A stretch of 42,613 bases of DNA from an uncultured Bacteroidales bacterium. GTDB lineage: Bacteria > Bacteroidota > Bacteroidia > Bacteroidales > UBA932. The DNA is taken from contig CAMQDS010000015.1 of NCBI GenBank assembly GCA_946999645.1, positions 1 through 42,613 of the forward strand, written 5' to 3'. Below are positions 14,849 through 24,465 of the stretch, piece after piece. Each line of letters begins with the position of its first letter. Positions within the stretch are counted from its first letter, which is position 1. Under the pieces are notes generated by a model. It had not been told where the DNA came from. It did not search any database and saw only the letters and a program-made list of their open reading frames with translations. The translations under genes were made by a program, and so were the position numbers.

Positions 14849-17800
14849 ATGCTTATGAAAAAAATTCTAAGTTTTTTCGCAGCGACGTTTGTAATGTTGG
14901 CATTTACAAATCTTCTGTCTGCTCGTGGCCTTACTGTTAAAGGCGAAATTACTGACGAATCCACAGGTGAACCCGTACCTTTTGCCTCTGTTATGGTTAA
15001 AGGTACTATGAATGGGGTAAGCAGCAATGGGAATGGTCTTTACAGTATTTATACTTCTGAATCTGACACTCTTGTCTTTTCAGCTATAGGGTATAAAGAC
15101 TTGGTTGTGCCTATTAAAGGACGTGCTGCCATTAATGTAAGTCTTAGTACGGATACACAGACTTTGGATGAAACAATAGTCGTTGCTTTCGGTACTTCTA
15201 CAAAGGAGGCATTTACTGGATCCGCAACAGTTGTTAAATCAAGTGACATCTCAAAAGTTCAATCATCTAATGCTACAAGATCGATTGAAGGTCTTGTGGC
15301 AGGTGTTCAGATGAATACAGCGACCGGAACTCTTGGCGGCAAGGCACCAACGATAAGAGTACGTGGATTTGGCTCTATTTCGGCAGGTCAGTCACCGTTA
15401 TTTGTTATAGACGGTATACCATATTCTGGAGATATGGATAATATTAATCCTAATGATATAGAATCACTGACTGTTCTTAAAGATGCAGCATCAAACTCTT
15501 TGTATGGCTCAAGAGGAGCAAATGGTGTTATAATGATAACGACCAAACGTGCCAAATCGGGAGAGGCTGTTGTGAATTTTGATGCAAAATGGGGGGTTAA
15601 TACAAAAGCTCTTCAGGATTATGATTGTATAAGAGATCCGGGACAATATTATGAAACCCACTATGCTTCTCTATATAATTTTTACAGGCTTGAAAAGGGT
15701 TTTGATAGAAGTGATGCCCATATTAAGGCGGCTGCTAACGCATTTGGACCTATAGATAAGAATGGACTTGGATATAACGTCTTTTCCTTACCTAAAGGAC
15801 ATGAAAACGAATCCTTAATAGGCAGAAATGGTAAGTTAAATCCCCTTGCTACTCTTGGTCGTGTGGTTAAGTATGATGGAAAGGAATATCTTATAACTCC
15901 AGATGATTGGATAAAAGAGGCTTATAAATCTTCTCTTCGTCAGGAGTACAATGTAAGTGTATCTGGAAGAACTGGTAAGGCTTCATTTTATTCTTCTTTT
16001 GGTTACCTTAACAACAATGGTATTATTTTGGGAAATGATATGAAGCGTTATACTGCACGTCTCAAAGCCGACTATCAGGCTAAGTCATGGCTTAAAGTAG
16101 GTGGTAATATGGGTTATACAAATTTCTTTTTTAACAATGGAAATGGTGATGAGGGTAATGATGCGTCTTCGGGTAATATTTTTGCTGAAATTGCTTCAGT
16201 AGCTCCGGTATATCCGCTTTATTTAAGAGATGGAAAAGGTAATATACTTAGAGACTCTTATGGTTTAGATATGTATGACTATGGAGATGGTAGAAATGCT
16301 GGTTTAATGCGTGCTGTTTTATCTAGTTCCAATGCTATACAATCATCTCTTCTTGATTTACATCGTTCTGAAGGAAATGCATTCAATAGTACAGGCTTTG
16401 TTGAAATACGTTTCTTGAAAGACTTTAAGTTCTCTTTCAATGCTGGTGTCGGATTTGATGAAACAAGGCATAAGGAATATCGGAACAAGTACTATGGTCA
16501 ATTTGCTGTCAATAAAGGTGTTTTAACAGTAGAGCATAGTAGAGTTTTTTATTTGAATTTGCAGCAGATTTTAGAGTGGAATAAGACTTTTGCTGGTAAA
16601 AATCATTTTTCTGCAATGGTCGGTCATGAAAACTACAGCAGGACAGAAGTTAGATTAAGTGCTTCAAAGAAAAATCTCTTTTCTCCTGATAATCTTGAAC
16701 TTGATGGTGCTGTGGTTGACGGAAAGGACGCGTTGTCTCTACGAAAACGATATAATACAGAGGGATTCTTTTCAAGAGTTCTATATGATTACGACAGCAA
16801 ATTCTTCGGAAGTCTATCATATCGTCTTGATGCATCATCACGTTTTTCAAAACAAAATTGGTGGGGCAATTTCTGGTCTGCTGGTTTCGGGTGGCTCGTA
16901 AATAAAGAACCATGGTTCAATGTCAATTGGATAAATATGTTAAAATTTAAAACATCAATAGGCTCTCAGGGAAATGACAGTATTGGAGACTATCGCTTCA
17001 CTGATACTTACGAACTCTCAAATAATGAAGGCGAGATAGCGTTAAAGTTTAAAGATAAAGGTAATAAGGATATTACATGGGAAACTAATACTAACTTTAA
17101 TTTAGGTGCTGACTTTGAATTGTTTAACAATAGAATATCAGGAAGTATTGAATATTTTTATAGAAAGACATCAGATATGTTGTTTTTCTTTAAAGTGCCT
17201 ACATCTAAAGGTTACGATGGATATTATTCCAACATTGGTGATATGAGAAATTCAGGAGTGGAGTTAGGTCTTAATTTTGTCGCTGTAAATAACAAAAATT
17301 TCCGTTGGGATATAAACTTTAATGCTACCCACTACAGTAATAAGATAATTCGTCTTCCTGAAGATAAAAAAACTATTAACATAGAAGGATATAGAGGCTT
17401 TGTTACTGGAAATAAATTTATAGGTGAGGGCTTATCTCTGTATACTTTTAATATCCGTAAATTTGCTGGAATAGATCATAAAGATGGTAAAGCAATGTGG
17501 TACAAGGATTTGAAAGAAGACAAAAATGACAAGGATAAAGTGACAGGCAGAACTACGACTAAAGAATATAGTAAAGCATCAACATATTTGTGTGATAATC
17601 CTATACCGTTTATGTATGGAGGTTTTGGTACAAGCATGGAGTTCTTCGGTTTTGATTTATCAGTGCAGTTCACCTATTCTTTAGGAGGTAAGGTCTATGA
17701 TTATGGTTATGCAAGACTTGTAGGTAGCCCCGCTACGCCTGGATATGCTTATCATAAAGATGTGTTGAAAGCCTGGACGCCTGAAAATCCTGATTCTGAT

Positions 17801-18091
17801 TTTCCTCGTTTTGTATATAATGACAAAAATTTTGCAGATGAATCAGACAGATTTTTGGTGAATGCAAGTTATCTTAATATTAAAAATGCTCAGATAGGAT
17901 ATACTCTTCCAGAAAAACTTGTGCGTAAAATTAATTTGAGCAAGGTGAGAGTATATGCTACTTGTGACAATATATGGTATTTGTCATGCAGGCAGGGATT
18001 AGATCCTCGCTATAGTTTTAATGGAGAAGCTAATAACGCTCATAATTCTCCTGTTCGTACTATTTCAGGAGGTATTAATATAACATTTTAA
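14849..18091 (+). CDS. SusC/RagA-family TonB-linked outer-membrane protein
   Basis: A TonB-dependent transporter of 1080 residues. It starts with a signal peptide (MKKILSFFAATFVMLAFTNLL; a second ATG at 14855 is equally possible). A carboxypeptidase-regulatory-like beta-sandwich follows, with GEITDESTGEPVPFASVMV at about 33-51. The TonB-box-like motif is LDETIVVAFGTST. The plug domain contains VRGFGSISAGQSPLFVIDGI and NPNDIESLTVLKDAASNSLY, then GSRGANGVIMITTK, and the large barrel ends in the aromatic GGINITF. Such proteins form a channel under a SusD lid and import oligosaccharides or peptides. There is no carbohydrate-active enzyme nearby, while a secreted protease follows, so a RagA-like peptide importer is the better inference. 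The substrate cannot be read from sequence. Confidence 0.95.
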   Translation: MLMKKILSFFAATFVMLAFTNLLSARGLTVKGEITDESTGEPVPFASVMVKGTMNGVSSNGNGLYSIYTSESDTLVFSAIGYKDLVVPIKGRAAINVSLSTDTQTLDETIVVAFGTSTKEAFTGSATVVKSSDISKVQSSNATRSIEGLVAGVQMNTATGTLGGKAPTIRVRGFGSISAGQSPLFVIDGIPYSGDMDNINPNDIESLTVLKDAASNSLYGSRGANGVIMITTKRAKSGEAVVNFDAKWGVNTKALQDYDCIRDPGQYYETHYASLYNFYRLEKGFDRSDAHIKAAANAFGPIDKNGLGYNVFSLPKGHENESLIGRNGKLNPLATLGRVVKYDGKEYLITPDDWIKEAYKSSLRQEYNVSVSGRTGKASFYSSFGYLNNNGIILGNDMKRYTARLKADYQAKSWLKVGGNMGYTNFFFNNGNGDEGNDASSGNIFAEIASVAPVYPLYLRDGKGNILRDSYGLDMYDYGDGRNAGLMRAVLSSSNAIQSSLLDLHRSEGNAFNSTGFVEIRFLKDFKFSFNAGVGFDETRHKEYRNKYYGQFAVNKGVLTVEHSRVFYLNLQQILEWNKTFAGKNHFSAMVGHENYSRTEVRLSASKKNLFSPDNLELDGAVVDGKDALSLRKRYNTEGFFSRVLYDYDSKFFGSLSYRLDASSRFSKQNWWGNFWSAGFGWLVNKEPWFNVNWINMLKFKTSIGSQGNDSIGDYRFTDTYELSNNEGEIALKFKDKGNKDITWETNTNFNLGADFELFNNRISGSIEYFYRKTSDMLFFFKVPTSKGYDGYYSNIGDMRNSGVELGLNFVAVNNKNFRWDINFNATHYSNKIIRLPEDKKTINIEGYRGFVTGNKFIGEGLSLYTFNIRKFAGIDHKDGKAMWYKDLKEDKNDKDKVTGRTTTKEYSKASTYLCDNPIPFMYGGFGTSMEFFGFDLSVQFTYSLGGKVYDYGYARLVGSPATPGYAYHKDVLKAWTPENPDSDFPRFVYNDKNFADESDRFLVNASYLNIKNAQIGYTLPEKLVRKINLSKVRVYATCDNIWYLSCRQGLDPRYSFNGEANNAHNSPVRTISGGINITF

Positions 18092-18093
18092 TT

Positions 18094-18101
18094 AGAGGAG
18101 G
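18094..18101 (+). promoter_or_regulatory. Strong Shine-Dalgarno sequence before susD
   Basis: AGAGGAGG ends 8 bases before the ATG at 18110. Such a clear site is uncommon in this phylum, and it fixes the susD start. Confidence 0.7.
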
Positions 18102-18109
18102 AAACTTAT

Positions 18110-19786
18110 ATGAAAAATATATCTAAGGCTTGCGCCGTTCTTTTATCTGTATTATTGTTGGCTTCAAGTTGTATGAAAGAAATTCTTCCTGAAGGAAGTA
18201 AACTTGCTGAGTCTCAAGTTACCCGAAATAGCGAAGTTTCGTTACCTGGAATGGTAAATGCTATTCCTGTAAGCATGATGGAAGCAGGTACCGCCGGCTA
18301 CTTAAAAAAATACAAGGTTCATACAGATTTTGGTATTCCTGCTATACATCTTATGACAGAACAGATGTTGGAGGATTTGGTTACATTAGGAAATAACCCG
18401 TATTATAACAGATTTTACACTTCGTTACTTGGAAGGGGCCTCGGAGATGATAAAATTTTCTGTTCATATTTTTGGGATTGTTATTATCAGTGGATTAAGT
18501 CAGTAAATGATATAATAAGACTTATAAATAAAAAAGAGAAAAAGACACCTGAAGAAATAAAATTCCTTGGAACAGCATATGCTTACAGAGCTTATTTTTA
18601 TCTTGATCTGGCAAGAATGTTTGAACCTAAAGAGCCGGGTGTGAAATATAAGGGATATGATATTTCAAATGTATTAGGACTTACCGTGCCTATTGTTACT
18701 GAAAAAACAACCGACGATGAATCGAAGAAGAATCCGAGAGCTCCACATGACAAGATGTATGAATTTATTCTATCTGATCTTGAAATGGCAGCAAAATTAT
18801 TAGCAGATGTTAATAATGGATATACTTCACCTACAATTTATGCTGTTAACGGACTCTTTGCACGTGCATATCTTGAAATGGGGGCTTTTGCTGGGAATAA
18901 AGAATTTTATGCCAAGGCTGCCGAGTATGCTGGTAAAGTAATTGCAGAGAGCGGTAAAACTCCGCTTACTCAAGATCAGTGGGAAGATCCTGTGAATGGT
19001 TTTAATAACGGCAAAGCCAATACGGCATGGCTTTGGGGGCTTACTCTTTCTAGTGAAATAACAGGATCTATAATTTCTTACACAGCGCATATTTCATCAG
19101 AGGCGAGTTGGGGATATGCTTCATTGTCACAGATAGGTATTAACAAAGCTTTATATGAACAGATACCTGATACAGACTTTAGAAAGCATTCTTGGCTTGA
19201 TCCGAAACGTGAAAAATTTTATGCCTACAAATATGCCGGGAATGAGGAACAAGCTAAGTCTTTTATAAATGGTTCGCAGGATAACCCAGCTGCTGCTGAT
19301 TATGAGAATATTAAATTCCGCCCTGCAAAAGGTGAGGTTTCAGACTTTGCCGTAGGTAACTGTGCAGATCATGTTCTGATGAGGATTGAGGAAATGTATT
19401 TCATAAAGGCAGAGGCTCTTGCTCAGCAAGATAAACTAAATGATGCTGGTGCTGTACTTGAATCTTTGATAAAGACCAGAAATCCTGATTATGTTGCTAA
19501 GACTACATCTAAAGAAGACTTCCTTGATGATATGATGATCCAGAAAAGAATTGAATTCTGGGGTGAGGGGATATTGTTCTTTGATTATAAAAGGTTAGGA
19601 CTTGGAATTAAAAGAGGCTATCCTGGAACAAATCATCCAGAAGTATACTGTTATAATTGTGAAGGACGTAATCCACAGTGGAATATTGTAATTACGCTTG
19701 CAGAGTACCAATATAATGTAGGTATTGATAAGGATAAAACAAATAATCCTGATCCTTCAGGTCTTTTAAAGCAATGGGTTGAATAA
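18110..19786 (+). CDS. SusD/RagB-family nutrient-binding lipoprotein
   Basis: A surface lipoprotein of 558 residues that forms the substrate-capturing lid over the SusC channel. The signal peptide ends in LLLASSC with the lipidated Cys21, followed by MKEI. The family's helical TPR-like scaffold is visible in YQWIKSVNDIIRLINKKEK, EIKFLGTAYAYRAYFYLDLARMFEP and YAVNGLFARAYLEMGAFAG. The C-terminal RagB/SusD signature includes MRIEEMYFIKAEALAQQDKL and QKRIEFWGEGILFFDYKRLG. It starts 18 bases after susC, so the two are cotranscribed. Ligand-binding residues vary too much in this family to predict the substrate. Confidence 0.95.
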   Translation: MKNISKACAVLLSVLLLASSCMKEILPEGSKLAESQVTRNSEVSLPGMVNAIPVSMMEAGTAGYLKKYKVHTDFGIPAIHLMTEQMLEDLVTLGNNPYYNRFYTSLLGRGLGDDKIFCSYFWDCYYQWIKSVNDIIRLINKKEKKTPEEIKFLGTAYAYRAYFYLDLARMFEPKEPGVKYKGYDISNVLGLTVPIVTEKTTDDESKKNPRAPHDKMYEFILSDLEMAAKLLADVNNGYTSPTIYAVNGLFARAYLEMGAFAGNKEFYAKAAEYAGKVIAESGKTPLTQDQWEDPVNGFNNGKANTAWLWGLTLSSEITGSIISYTAHISSEASWGYASLSQIGINKALYEQIPDTDFRKHSWLDPKREKFYAYKYAGNEEQAKSFINGSQDNPAAADYENIKFRPAKGEVSDFAVGNCADHVLMRIEEMYFIKAEALAQQDKLNDAGAVLESLIKTRNPDYVAKTTSKEDFLDDMMIQKRIEFWGEGILFFDYKRLGLGIKRGYPGTNHPEVYCYNCEGRNPQWNIVITLAEYQYNVGIDKDKTNNPDPSGLLKQWVE

Positions 19787-19804
19787 CCATAAAACTGAAA
19801 AATT

Positions 19805-20743
19805 ATGAAACGTATCAATTTGATTATATCTGTATGTATTGCAATTTTACCTTTGCTTTCATGCAAAAAAGAGAATATAGAAAAGGGTTTGCCAGAGGAT
19901 AAGGATTGCTTAGGCGTTTTCTTTCCTAAGAAACAGAAAAATTTCGGCAATAATGAATTGGAGGCATCTGATCCTACGACATTTAAGTTTGTTATACAAC
20001 GTGTTATTCCAGAAGGCAAAACAGCAGCCGAACTACCTGAAATTGCTAAGGTTCCTATAGAGATAAAGGATACTGGTAAAGTCTTTAAAGTAAGTGACAT
20101 TAAATTTGAAGCAGGAAAAGATAAAACTGAGTTTACTGTGGATTTCTCTGATGCCATGTTAGGACGTAAATACGGTCTGGAAATATCTGTGGAAGATCCT
20201 CATTATGCTTATCTTTACAGGAATATGAAAAATACCATTTCTCTTTCTGTGGTAAGAATACTTTGGAATAAACTTGATGGAAAGGCAAAATATAGGGATG
20301 ATATATTTTCATCAAAATATCCTACACTTTCTGGAAGGTTTGCAGAAACAGATGTGGAAATCGAGGAAAGGGATGACAAACCTGGAATCTTCCGCCTTGT
20401 TAATCTTTATTCAGAACAATTTATGGAAGCATTGGTGGGGGGAACATCTTCAGATTGTAAGGTTAAAAAGGGACATAAGATAATCATAGATGCTTCTGAT
20501 TCGACTAAAGTAAAGATTCCATATCAGAGTACAGGTGTATCATTAAAGCCTGCGGATGGTGAACTTTGGTTTGCGTCCTACAGCCCAGATTACTTCAGTA
20601 AAGCCAAGATATATGGTACACTGAAAAAGAATGTGATCGAATTTCCTAAATCAGGTTTTGTCATGGGAACAGAGACTAAACCGAGTGCATTTGGTAATAC
20701 TTCTGGTAAGTTCAGATTGATACTGCCGGAGAAAAAGAAGTAA
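19805..20743 (+). CDS. Lipoprotein of unknown function encoded with SusCD
   Basis: A 312-residue lipoprotein. The signal peptide ends in ILPLLSC with the lipidated Cys20, followed by KKENIEKG. I do not recognise a catalytic motif. The N-terminal half looks like a beta-sandwich of the kind found in proteins next to SusD: a FKFVIQR segment, VPIEIKDTGKVFKVSDIKFE, and FTVDFSDAMLGRKYGLEISV. A second part begins near TLSGRFAETDVEIEERDDKP and also looks beta-rich. It follows susD by 18 bases and is closed by a terminator, so it belongs to the same transcript. A SusE/SusF-like role in holding or capturing ligand at the surface is an inference from position, not from sequence. Confidence 0.75.
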   Translation: MKRINLIISVCIAILPLLSCKKENIEKGLPEDKDCLGVFFPKKQKNFGNNELEASDPTTFKFVIQRVIPEGKTAAELPEIAKVPIEIKDTGKVFKVSDIKFEAGKDKTEFTVDFSDAMLGRKYGLEISVEDPHYAYLYRNMKNTISLSVVRILWNKLDGKAKYRDDIFSSKYPTLSGRFAETDVEIEERDDKPGIFRLVNLYSEQFMEALVGGTSSDCKVKKGHKIIIDASDSTKVKIPYQSTGVSLKPADGELWFASYSPDYFSKAKIYGTLKKNVIEFPKSGFVMGTETKPSAFGNTSGKFRLILPEKKK

Positions 20744-20765
20744 ATTCATCGATATTATATTTTAT

Positions 20766-20802
20766 GGGGTGACAAAAATTATGTTTGTTCACCCCTATTT
20801 TA
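20766..20802 (+). terminator. Terminator of the susCD operon
   Basis: GGGGTGA at 20766-20772 pairs with TCACCCC at 20789-20795, extended inward by CAAA/TTTG with one bulged T. It is followed by TATTTTA. It separates the SusCD transcript from the protease gene. Confidence 0.75.
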
Positions 20803-20858
20803 TGAAGTTTTTTAATTTAAAATGAGTAACTTAGCAATTCTGTTTAGGTTTTTATAAA

Positions 20859-23516
20859 ATGCGTTATTTAGTAGTAAAATTTTTATCATTCTCTTTAGTT
20901 TGTCTTTTTGCAGTAGGTTGTGTTAAAGAAGAGGTTAAAGATATAGATGTAAGTCGAAAATCAATAACTGAACCTGTAACGGCAGATGCAGCATATGAAG
21001 AAGGTTTAGTCATAGTCAAGTTTGACGATAATATGATAAATATGATTGAGGATGACCTCAATAATGGGAAACTTGTCACAAGGTCAATGGGATTGAATCA
21101 GGCTTTGGATGAATTGGGCATTGTTTCTATGAAGCGGCTTTTTCCATATGCTGGGAAATATGAACCGAGAACACGTGCGGAAGGATTGCATAAGTACTAT
21201 GAAGTGGAATTTTCTAAATCAAAATCTCTTACTCGTGCAGTTAATGAATTTGAAAGTATTCCCGGTGTCATTTCAGTAGAGAAGAATAGAAAAATAAAAC
21301 CTGCTGTATTTAATGACCGTTTGTTTAAATCTCAGTGGAACTTTCTTAATACGGGAGAATTTATTAACTCGCAAAAGGGTGTGGATATAAATGTTCAACC
21401 TGTATGGGAAAATTTAACTACAGGTAAACCTGAGGTTATTGTTGCTGTAATTGATGGAGGTATAGATGCTGACCATGAAGACCTTAATGGAGTAGTTATT
21501 CCTGCAGGCCCCGATGGAAGTAAAAATTTTTATGCCGATAATTATACAATAGATCCTAATAAGCATGGTACTCATGTCGCAGGTATTATAGGTGCTATAA
21601 ATAATAATGGCAAAGGAATTTGTGGTATTGCTGGAGGAGATGCAGCAGCTGGGAAGAGTGGTGTTAGACTACTTTCTTGTCAGATATTTAAGACCAATGA
21701 TAAAGGAGTAAATGTGCAAGGTGGTAGTACTGCAGGTGCAATAAAATGGGCGTCAGATCATGGTGCCGTTATTGCTAATAACAGTTGGGGTTTTAGTGCT
21801 GATGAAAATAATGATAACAATGTCTCAGATGATGAATTGCGAAGATACAAAAAAAACGGTATCCCATTTTATTTAAGAGATGCCATTAATTATTTTGTCA
21901 AATTTGCAGGTTGTGACAATTACGGTAATCAGTTGCCTAATTCTCCTATGAAGGGGGGATTAGTGGTTTTTGCAGCTGGTAATGAAAATATTGATTATGA
22001 CCAAATCTGTTCTTATGATAAAGTTCTTGCCGTAGGTGCAGTAAATGCTAATGGTGTAAAGGCTTCGTTTTCAAATTATGGAGATTGGGTTGATATTGCA
22101 GCTCCTGGACAAAAAATATTAAGTACGGTCACTGGAATTGTAAAATATGATAACTTATCTGGAACATCTATGGCTTGTCCACATGTTTCTGGGGTAGCAG
22201 CTCTTGTAGTATCAGAATGTGGAGGTCCTGGCTTCACTGCAGATAAGTTGAGGGAAAAACTTTTGAATGGAACCAAGAAAGGAATTGTTCCTAGTGATGA
22301 TAAGATAGGCAATCTTCTTGATGCTTTGGGTGCAATAAACAGCGGAGGTGATTTTATCCCTAAAAATATAACTCATTTTAAGGCATCCGAACTTTCCAAT
22401 AATATAGACTTTGAATGTAAATTGCCTGGTTCCATCAAAGGATTTAAGGTTGCAGCAGGGATCTTGTTTGTCGTATCTGAAAATAAGGCTTCAATTGAAA
22501 ATATTGATCCAAATAAAATTAAGTCTGATATAATACATAAATATTTTCCGACAAGTAATGATGCTAAGGTAGATGACATATTTAAGGGGCGCATAAAAGG
22601 ACTTGGTTTTAATAAAAAATATTATGTGGCTGCCATTGCAACAGACGGAGGTTCACATTATTCTGATGTCTCTAAAATAATTGAGATAACTACAGGTGGT
22701 AATAATAAGCCTATTATAAAACTTGATAATAATGATATAACTGTCTGTGCATACGAGAAAAAAGTAGTTCCTATTTCAATATATGATCCTGATGACCATA
22801 AGGTGAGTGTGCGTAGGGTAGAGGACAAGTATAATGCATTTGAATTGAAGCATAATCCTGATAAAAATGAATATAGTATTGTAATTAATGGTCCGAAACT
22901 AAAACCTGGTACTTATTCTGCAAAGATTGTTGTTGCTGACGAATATAATGCAGAAACAGAGGCAGTTATAAAATATACAGTACTTAAAAACCGTAAACCT
23001 GTAATAAACAAAAAATTTCTTCCAATTTTTGCAGATAGAAAAGGCTACAGATTTTCATTTAATGCTAATGAATATATATCCGATCCAGATGGTGAAGAGT
23101 TGTATTATACTTTTTCTCCGTCCGATAAGAAGTTGTTGTTTATCAAATCTGAAAAATCTGTGATTAATGCTACAACCCTTGATTTTGGGGCTTTATATGT
23201 GACTGTAACTGCCGTTGACTCTTTTGGTGAGTTTGTAGAGGCTAAATTCCCTGTTATTATACGTCGAAGGGAGGAAGCATTTGATGTCTTTCCTAATCCT
23301 GTGTCATCAGAACTGAAAATAAGTGGAGGACGCAAGAAGGTTGCTACGGATGTGCGTATCATTTCCCCTACAGGTGCGGTTGTATATGAAAAAAATTCAG
23401 TGTTCAGTGCTTTTGAGCCTTTAAGTGTTAATGTGGCATCTTTGGCTCCAGGGGTATATAAGATATATGTTTCCTATGAAGGAAAAAGTTCAGAAAAGAC
23501 AATAGTTAAGCTTTAA
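20859..23516 (+). CDS. Subtilisin-like (S8) serine protease with lipobox and type IX secretion sorting domain
   Basis: An exported protease of 885 residues. The N-terminus reads as a lipoprotein signal (CLFAVGC, Cys21, then VKEE). A propeptide-like segment follows (GLVIVKFDDNMINMIEDDL to about GVISVEKNRKIKP, residues 49-148). The S8 domain has Asp199 in AVIDGGIDADHEDL, His236 in KHGTHVAGIIGA, the oxyanion Asn375 in FAAGNEN, and Ser437 in LSGTSMACPHVSGVAAL, so the triad is complete. Beta-rich segments from about 495 to 800 resemble fibronectin- or cadherin-like repeats. The last 80 or so residues (FDVFPNPVSSELKISGG to LAPGVYKIYVSYEGKSSEKT) are a type A sorting domain of the type IX (Por) system. 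The lipobox and sorting domain are an unusual pair. The PorV-like gene follows after 1 base. Confidence 0.93.
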   Translation: MRYLVVKFLSFSLVCLFAVGCVKEEVKDIDVSRKSITEPVTADAAYEEGLVIVKFDDNMINMIEDDLNNGKLVTRSMGLNQALDELGIVSMKRLFPYAGKYEPRTRAEGLHKYYEVEFSKSKSLTRAVNEFESIPGVISVEKNRKIKPAVFNDRLFKSQWNFLNTGEFINSQKGVDINVQPVWENLTTGKPEVIVAVIDGGIDADHEDLNGVVIPAGPDGSKNFYADNYTIDPNKHGTHVAGIIGAINNNGKGICGIAGGDAAAGKSGVRLLSCQIFKTNDKGVNVQGGSTAGAIKWASDHGAVIANNSWGFSADENNDNNVSDDELRRYKKNGIPFYLRDAINYFVKFAGCDNYGNQLPNSPMKGGLVVFAAGNENIDYDQICSYDKVLAVGAVNANGVKASFSNYGDWVDIAAPGQKILSTVTGIVKYDNLSGTSMACPHVSGVAALVVSECGGPGFTADKLREKLLNGTKKGIVPSDDKIGNLLDALGAINSGGDFIPKNITHFKASELSNNIDFECKLPGSIKGFKVAAGILFVVSENKASIENIDPNKIKSDIIHKYFPTSNDAKVDDIFKGRIKGLGFNKKYYVAAIATDGGSHYSDVSKIIEITTGGNNKPIIKLDNNDITVCAYEKKVVPISIYDPDDHKVSVRRVEDKYNAFELKHNPDKNEYSIVINGPKLKPGTYSAKIVVADEYNAETEAVIKYTVLKNRKPVINKKFLPIFADRKGYRFSFNANEYISDPDGEELYYTFSPSDKKLLFIKSEKSVINATTLDFGALYVTVTAVDSFGEFVEAKFPVIIRRREEAFDVFPNPVSSELKISGGRKKVATDVRIISPTGAVVYEKNSVFSAFEPLSVNVASLAPGVYKIYVSYEGKSSEKTIVKL

Positions 23517-23517
23517 T

Positions 23518-24465
23518 ATGAATAAAAATTTCACTTTTGCGGCTCTTTGTATAATTAGTTTAAACTTAGCATTTTGTGCATCTTTAATAGCCGATGATGT
23601 TAATGGCGGACATGAGGTTATGCCGTTTAGCCGTATTTCTTGTAACCCTGTTTACTCTGGTATGGGTTATAGTGGTATTGCATCTAAGGATAATGTGGCA
23701 TGGTCATCATTTTGTAATTCTGCTTTGATACCACTAACTACTCAAAATATTTCAGTAAGAGCTGGTTATCAAAACTGGTCACCATCAGGTATGCAGTCAA
23801 AGGGATTTGCTTTAGCTGGCTCATATAAATTTCTTAAAAATGCAGGAGTTTCGTTAGGTGCTGTAGTAAGAAAGGGCGAAAAATATGATTTTTTTGATGG
23901 CAAGAATAATGTAACTTTCAGTCCTACAGATATTAATATCTCAGCAGGATTTGGTTATTCGGTTATTGATTCAATTCTTTCAGTAGGTTTAAATCTAAGA
24001 TATTTAAGGACAAATCCTTCTCCTGTAATGTCGCAGCAGACCTTCGGTGGTGATTTTATTGTAATGGGAACTTTTTCAGATTACTCTTTTGCTGCAGGAA
24101 TTGAAAATATAGGTTTACCTATAAAGTCATCTTCTGGGGTAAAATATAATCTTCCTGCTTCAGTTGTAGCAGGTGCAGATTATACTAACAATGTAGTGGA
24201 AAATTTAGAAATAAAGGCAACCGCAGACGTTCATTATCTTTTCAGTGGAAATGTAATGGCAGCAGCAGGAATGCAATTAGGTTGGAAAAACACTGTATAT
24301 GCAAGGTGCGGCTACCACTATGGTAGTAAGGGAGCGGTACTTCCATCTTTTGCCACTATAGGCGGTGGAATTCATTTATACGGAATAAGTATAGATGCTG
24401 TCTATATCCTTGCTAATAAATATCTAAATAAGACATTTTCAATTAGTTTAGGATATAGCTTTTAA
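23518..24465 (+). CDS. PorV/PorQ-like outer-membrane beta-barrel protein
   Basis: A 315-residue outer-membrane protein. A cleavable signal peptide (MNKNFTFAALCIISLNLAF) is followed by alternating beta strands and a terminal aromatic strand ending FSISLGYSF. The pattern SRISCNPVYSGMGYSGIASK, then the segment around NVAWSSFCNSALIPL, is a diverged version of the start of the PorV/PorQ (UPF0164, FadL-like) family, where a GxxxA region precedes an N-P-A-like turn. PorV carries type IX cargo to the attachment complex and PorQ is a relative in the same system. The gene starts 1 base after the stop of a protease bearing a type IX sorting domain, so a dedicated partner role is likely, though inferred. 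The match is to a distant family. Confidence 0.75.
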   Translation: MNKNFTFAALCIISLNLAFCASLIADDVNGGHEVMPFSRISCNPVYSGMGYSGIASKDNVAWSSFCNSALIPLTTQNISVRAGYQNWSPSGMQSKGFALAGSYKFLKNAGVSLGAVVRKGEKYDFFDGKNNVTFSPTDINISAGFGYSVIDSILSVGLNLRYLRTNPSPVMSQQTFGGDFIVMGTFSDYSFAAGIENIGLPIKSSSGVKYNLPASVVAGADYTNNVVENLEIKATADVHYLFSGNVMAAAGMQLGWKNTVYARCGYHYGSKGAVLPSFATIGGGIHLYGISIDAVYILANKYLNKTFSISLGYSF

